A DNA stretch of 64,000 nt, from contig NZ_FQWW01000010.1 of the NCBI RefSeq assembly GCF_900129795.1, forward strand, positions 88,411 to 152,410. The letters run 5' to 3'. The DNA comes from Flavobacterium sp. CF108. Its GTDB lineage: Bacteria; Bacteroidota; Bacteroidia; Flavobacteriales; Flavobacteriaceae. A program made the position numbers and the translations under genes. The notes under the pieces were generated by a model. The model saw only the letters and a list, made by a program, of their open reading frames with translations. It made no database searches and was not told the origin of the DNA. Shown in pieces: positions 61,068-64,000 of this stretch (positions are counted from its first letter, which is position 1; every line of letters starts with the position of its first letter).

Positions 61068-61573
61068 TGAAAAAAATATTGATTTATCCTTTTATTGGGA
61101 TATTGTTTCTGTCGCTTTCGTCCTTTGCATTTCATAAATTTTATGTGGGTGTTTTTCAGGTTGAATATGCGACAGAGAAAAAAATGATTCAAATTACATC
61201 CCGCATTTTTGTGGATGATTTGAATAATGCATTGGAGAAAAAATATCATAAAAAAACTTTCGTTGGAACCGAAAAGGAAACTCCCGCAGATCTTGATTTG
61301 TTTAAAAAATATCTTGCTGAAAATTTCACGATTAAGATAAACGGGCAATCAAAGCCAATTACTTTTTTGTCAAAAGAAGTGGAAAGTGACGATGTTTTAA
61401 TCTGTTATTCGCGAATAAAAGATATCGAAAAATTTAAATTGATCGAAATTTCAAATACTATATTGGTGGACTGGAGTTCTGAACAACAGAATATTACACA
61501 TATTTCAGCATTTGGCACTAAAAGAAGTGTCCTCTTTACAGAATCTTCAAGGAAAGAATTGTTAAAGTATTAA
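61067..61573 (+). CDS. DUF6702 secreted protein
   Basis: A 168-residue exported protein (signal MKKILIYPFIGILFLSLSS), with the DUF6702 pattern HKFYVGVFQVEY (about 23-34), QITSRIFVDDLNNALEK (about 43-59), and a beta-sandwich rich second half. The function is unknown; the family usually sits next to M1 peptidases in flavobacteria as far as I recall. Starts by sharing one base (TAATG) with paralogue 3. Confidence 0.75.
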   Translation: MKKILIYPFIGILFLSLSSFAFHKFYVGVFQVEYATEKKMIQITSRIFVDDLNNALEKKYHKKTFVGTEKETPADLDLFKKYLAENFTIKINGQSKPITFLSKEVESDDVLICYSRIKDIEKFKLIEISNTILVDWSSEQQNITHISAFGTKRSVLFTESSRKELLKY

Positions 61574-61640
61574 TTAATATGTTAAATTAATGTTTTAATT
61601 GTTATTTTCACACCCTGACAAAAATTACCATTAGACTTTT

Positions 61641-63878
61641 ATGAAAAAGCTTTCATTATTATTAATTTTTCCTGCAATGTTAGTTGCTCAGGAAAAAGCT
61701 GCGACACCTAAACAGCAAGGCAAATACGACACTAATAAATTCAGCCAGATGTACGATTTGCTGGCAACACCAAACATGTTTCGTACAGCGTCTGGAGCGC
61801 CGGGACCTGCTTATTACCAACAACAGGCAGATTATAAAATTGATGTTGAATTAGACGATAAAAATTCAAAATTAACGGGTGCTGAAACGATCACCTATTC
61901 TAACAATTCACCAGATACTTTAGAGTATTTATGGGTTCAGTTAGATCAAAATCAAGCCAAAGCAAATGGACAGACTTCTTTAGCAGAAGGAGAAAAAATC
62001 AATCAGGTTTTAGCCCTTGATGGTTTTTCATCTAAATATTTGAAAAAAGATTTAGAACGTGGTTTTAATATCGAGCAGGTAAAAGACGCAAAAGGAACTC
62101 CAATGTCTTATACGATCAACGAAACGATGATGCGTATCAATTTGGCTTCGCCTTTAAAACCGGGAGAAAAAATCTCGTTTTCGGTAAAATGGTGGTATAA
62201 CATCAATAATTACAGAAAAGAAGGCGGACGTTCGGGTTATGAATTTTTCGAAAAAGACGGTAATAAATTATATGTAATTGCACAATTCTATCCTAGAATG
62301 GCAGTTTACAACGATGTTGAAGGATGGCAGAATATGCAGTTCTGGGGAAGCGGAGAGTTTGCTCTTCCTTTCGGAAACTTTGATGTAAGTATTACAGTTC
62401 CTGCAGATCACGTAATTGATGCAACAGGAGAATTAACAAATAGGAGTGAAGTTTTTACAGCAGAACAAGTTAAACGTTACGAACAGGCTCAAAAATCATT
62501 TGATAAACCTGTTGTTGTTGTAACTCAGGCTGAAGCTGAAGCGGCTGAAAAAGGTTTTTCTGAAAAGAAAAAAACTTGGAAATTCAGCGCTAAAAATGTC
62601 CGTGATTTCGGAATTGCTTCTTCTAGAAAATTCATTTACGATGCAATGGCTGTAAAAATTGGAAACAAAACTGTTATGGCAGAATCTGTTTATCCAAAAG
62701 AAGCAAACCCGCTTTGGGGAGAAACTTCTACACTTACAGTTGCACATACTTTAAAAAGCTATTCATCTCATACTTTTGATTATCCTTATCCAAAAGCGGT
62801 TTCTGTTTCTGCAGAAGATCAGGGAATGGAATATCCAATGATTTGCTGGAATTTTGGTCGTCCGGATGAAAACGGTGTTACGACTAAAGAGGTTAAAAAC
62901 GGAATGATTGGTGTTATTATTCACGAAGTTGGACATACGTTCTTCCCAATGATTGTAAACTCTGACGAACGTCAATGGACTTGGATGGATGAAGGTTTAA
63001 ATTCATTTTTAGAATATTTAGCTGAGCAGGAATTAGATCCAACTTTCCCTTCAAGACGCGGGCCTGCAAAAAATATTGTTCCTTATATGAGTGGTGATCA
63101 AAAGTTTTTAGAGCCAATTATGTCTAACTCTGAAACGATTCACCAATTTGGAAATAATGCTTACGGAAAACCGGCTACGGGTCTTAATATTTTAAGAGAA
63201 GTAGTTATGGGGAAAGAATTGTTTGACTATGCATTTAAAACATATGCAAACAGATGGAAATTTAAGCATCCAACTCCAGAGGATTTCTTTAGAACAATGG
63301 AAGATGCATCTGCGGTAGATTTAGATTGGTTTTTTAGAGGATGGTTTTACTCAACTGATTTTGTAGATATCGGAATTAAAGAGGTAAAACAATATTATGT
63401 TTCTGAAACTCCAACTGCTGATATTAAAGATGTAAAAGTGAGAAAAGGCCGTTTTGGATTTGAAAAAGGCCCTTTTGTTTACTTAGTTTCAGGAGATAAT
63501 CCAGAAGTTAGCGCTTCAAGCAAAAAAGCATTAAAATTAGAAGATGTAAAACCATTGGCTGATTATGTTGACCAGACTTTTACTGCAGAGGAAAAAGCAA
63601 GCATCAAATCACCGAAATATTTTTATGAAGTTGAATTCAACAAACCAGGCGGAATGATTATGCCAATTCTTGTTGAAATTACTTATGAAGATGGTACAAA
63701 AAATAATTACCAATATCCGGCACAAATTTGGAGAAAAAGTAATGATACAGCTAAAAAAGTTTATGCAACTACAAAAGCTGTAAAAAGCATTCAGATCGAT
63801 CCAAAATTACTTACGGCTGATATCGATGTAACAAATAATTCATGGCCAAAAGTTGAACAAAAATCAAAATTTGACTAA
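61641..63878 (+). CDS. M1-family metallopeptidase, aminopeptidase N type
   Basis: A 745-residue exported zinc peptidase. Signal MKKLSLLLIFPAMLVAQ, an N-terminal beta domain, then the catalytic HEVGH (H428, E429, H432) followed 19 residues later by E451 in WMDEGLNSF. The substrate-recognition GAMEN is replaced by QGMEYP. It probably removes N-terminal residues from peptides in the periplasm or at the surface. It ends the operon after a 67-bp gap. Confidence 0.93.
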   Translation: MKKLSLLLIFPAMLVAQEKAATPKQQGKYDTNKFSQMYDLLATPNMFRTASGAPGPAYYQQQADYKIDVELDDKNSKLTGAETITYSNNSPDTLEYLWVQLDQNQAKANGQTSLAEGEKINQVLALDGFSSKYLKKDLERGFNIEQVKDAKGTPMSYTINETMMRINLASPLKPGEKISFSVKWWYNINNYRKEGGRSGYEFFEKDGNKLYVIAQFYPRMAVYNDVEGWQNMQFWGSGEFALPFGNFDVSITVPADHVIDATGELTNRSEVFTAEQVKRYEQAQKSFDKPVVVVTQAEAEAAEKGFSEKKKTWKFSAKNVRDFGIASSRKFIYDAMAVKIGNKTVMAESVYPKEANPLWGETSTLTVAHTLKSYSSHTFDYPYPKAVSVSAEDQGMEYPMICWNFGRPDENGVTTKEVKNGMIGVIIHEVGHTFFPMIVNSDERQWTWMDEGLNSFLEYLAEQELDPTFPSRRGPAKNIVPYMSGDQKFLEPIMSNSETIHQFGNNAYGKPATGLNILREVVMGKELFDYAFKTYANRWKFKHPTPEDFFRTMEDASAVDLDWFFRGWFYSTDFVDIGIKEVKQYYVSETPTADIKDVKVRKGRFGFEKGPFVYLVSGDNPEVSASSKKALKLEDVKPLADYVDQTFTAEEKASIKSPKYFYEVEFNKPGGMIMPILVEITYEDGTKNNYQYPAQIWRKSNDTAKKVYATTKAVKSIQIDPKLLTADIDVTNNSWPKVEQKSKFD

Positions 63879-64000
63879 GAACAAACTAAAAAGACTCTGA
63901 AAAGAGCTACCGTCTGGACACAAATATGTTTTTGATTATATTTGATAAAAAGTGCAGACTAGATATTTTGAAAATTTAAAAGACAAGCGATTGTTGAATA
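63879..64000. other. Window edge, no gene seen
   Basis: Last 122 bases. A short CTCT-gaaa-AGAG hairpin follows the M1 stop but has no T-run; nothing else is supported. Confidence 0.4.

Overview
The window reads as chromosomal DNA of a Flavobacterium species (Bacteroidota, near the F. johnsoniae/F. hydatis group). Evidence: AT-rich sequence, Bacteroidetes-type promoters (TTG about 19 nt before TAnnTTTG) instead of the E. coli type, few Shine-Dalgarno sites, type IX secretion system (T9SS) parts, a folK-deoxynucleoside kinase fusion, and family assignments typical of this genus (DUF1573, DUF5916, DUF6370, DUF6702, GxxExxY, U32). No phage, plasmid, transposase or CRISPR array is visible. All family names are from recognition of the sequence, not from a database search.

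Layout. 1-10.8 kb: an AsmA-like protein cut by the window edge, a secreted hydrolase and SppA, the folK-dNK fusion, a large T9SS-secreted leucine-rich-repeat/C-type-lectin protein, a SpoU RNA methylase and a DUF1573 protein. 10.9-20.4 kb: mutS, tRNA-Gly(GCC) and tRNA-Leu(TAA), a small Ala-rich lipoprotein, kdtA, a DegT-type sugar aminotransferase with galE, fabD. 20.6-29.1 kb: an AraC regulator, YceI and pirin genes that share an upstream palindrome, a DUF4375 gene bounded by 40-bp inverted repeats, and a RamB/ScfR-like regulator divergent from aceB-aceA (glyoxylate shunt). 29.3-41.5 kb: purT-DUF6370-Crp operon, U32 protein, PA2169-type protein, aspartate aminotransferase, desaturase, rsmG, pruA. 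41.6-51.8 kb: apaG, T9SS plug protein, SNF2 helicase, methyltransferase, GxxExxY gene, map, DUF445, gpmI. 51.9-64 kb: DUF5916 barrel, two convergent L,D-transpeptidases, two identical tRNA-Gly(TCC) genes, pepE, and an operon of three carboxypeptidase-regulatory-domain paralogues, DUF6702 and an M1 metallopeptidase.

Working together. Envelope biogenesis dominates: AsmA, SppA, KdtA, FabD, desaturase, L,D-transpeptidases, a Braun-lipoprotein-like small lipoprotein, T9SS plug and a T9SS cargo. Central metabolism is represented by the acetate/fatty-acid route (aceBA with its likely regulator), proline catabolism (pruA), purine synthesis (purT) and glycolysis (gpmI).

The most unusual content is between the genes. 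At least ten families of palindromic or nested-hairpin repeats sit at operon ends, several present in two or three copies here, and some bracket single accessory genes. Two copies of a structured-RNA-like element also occur. The leading candidates for undescribed biology are the shared YceI/pirin operator, the REPIN-like nested repeats, the structured element pair, and the 58.8-63.9 kb surface-protein/peptidase operon.
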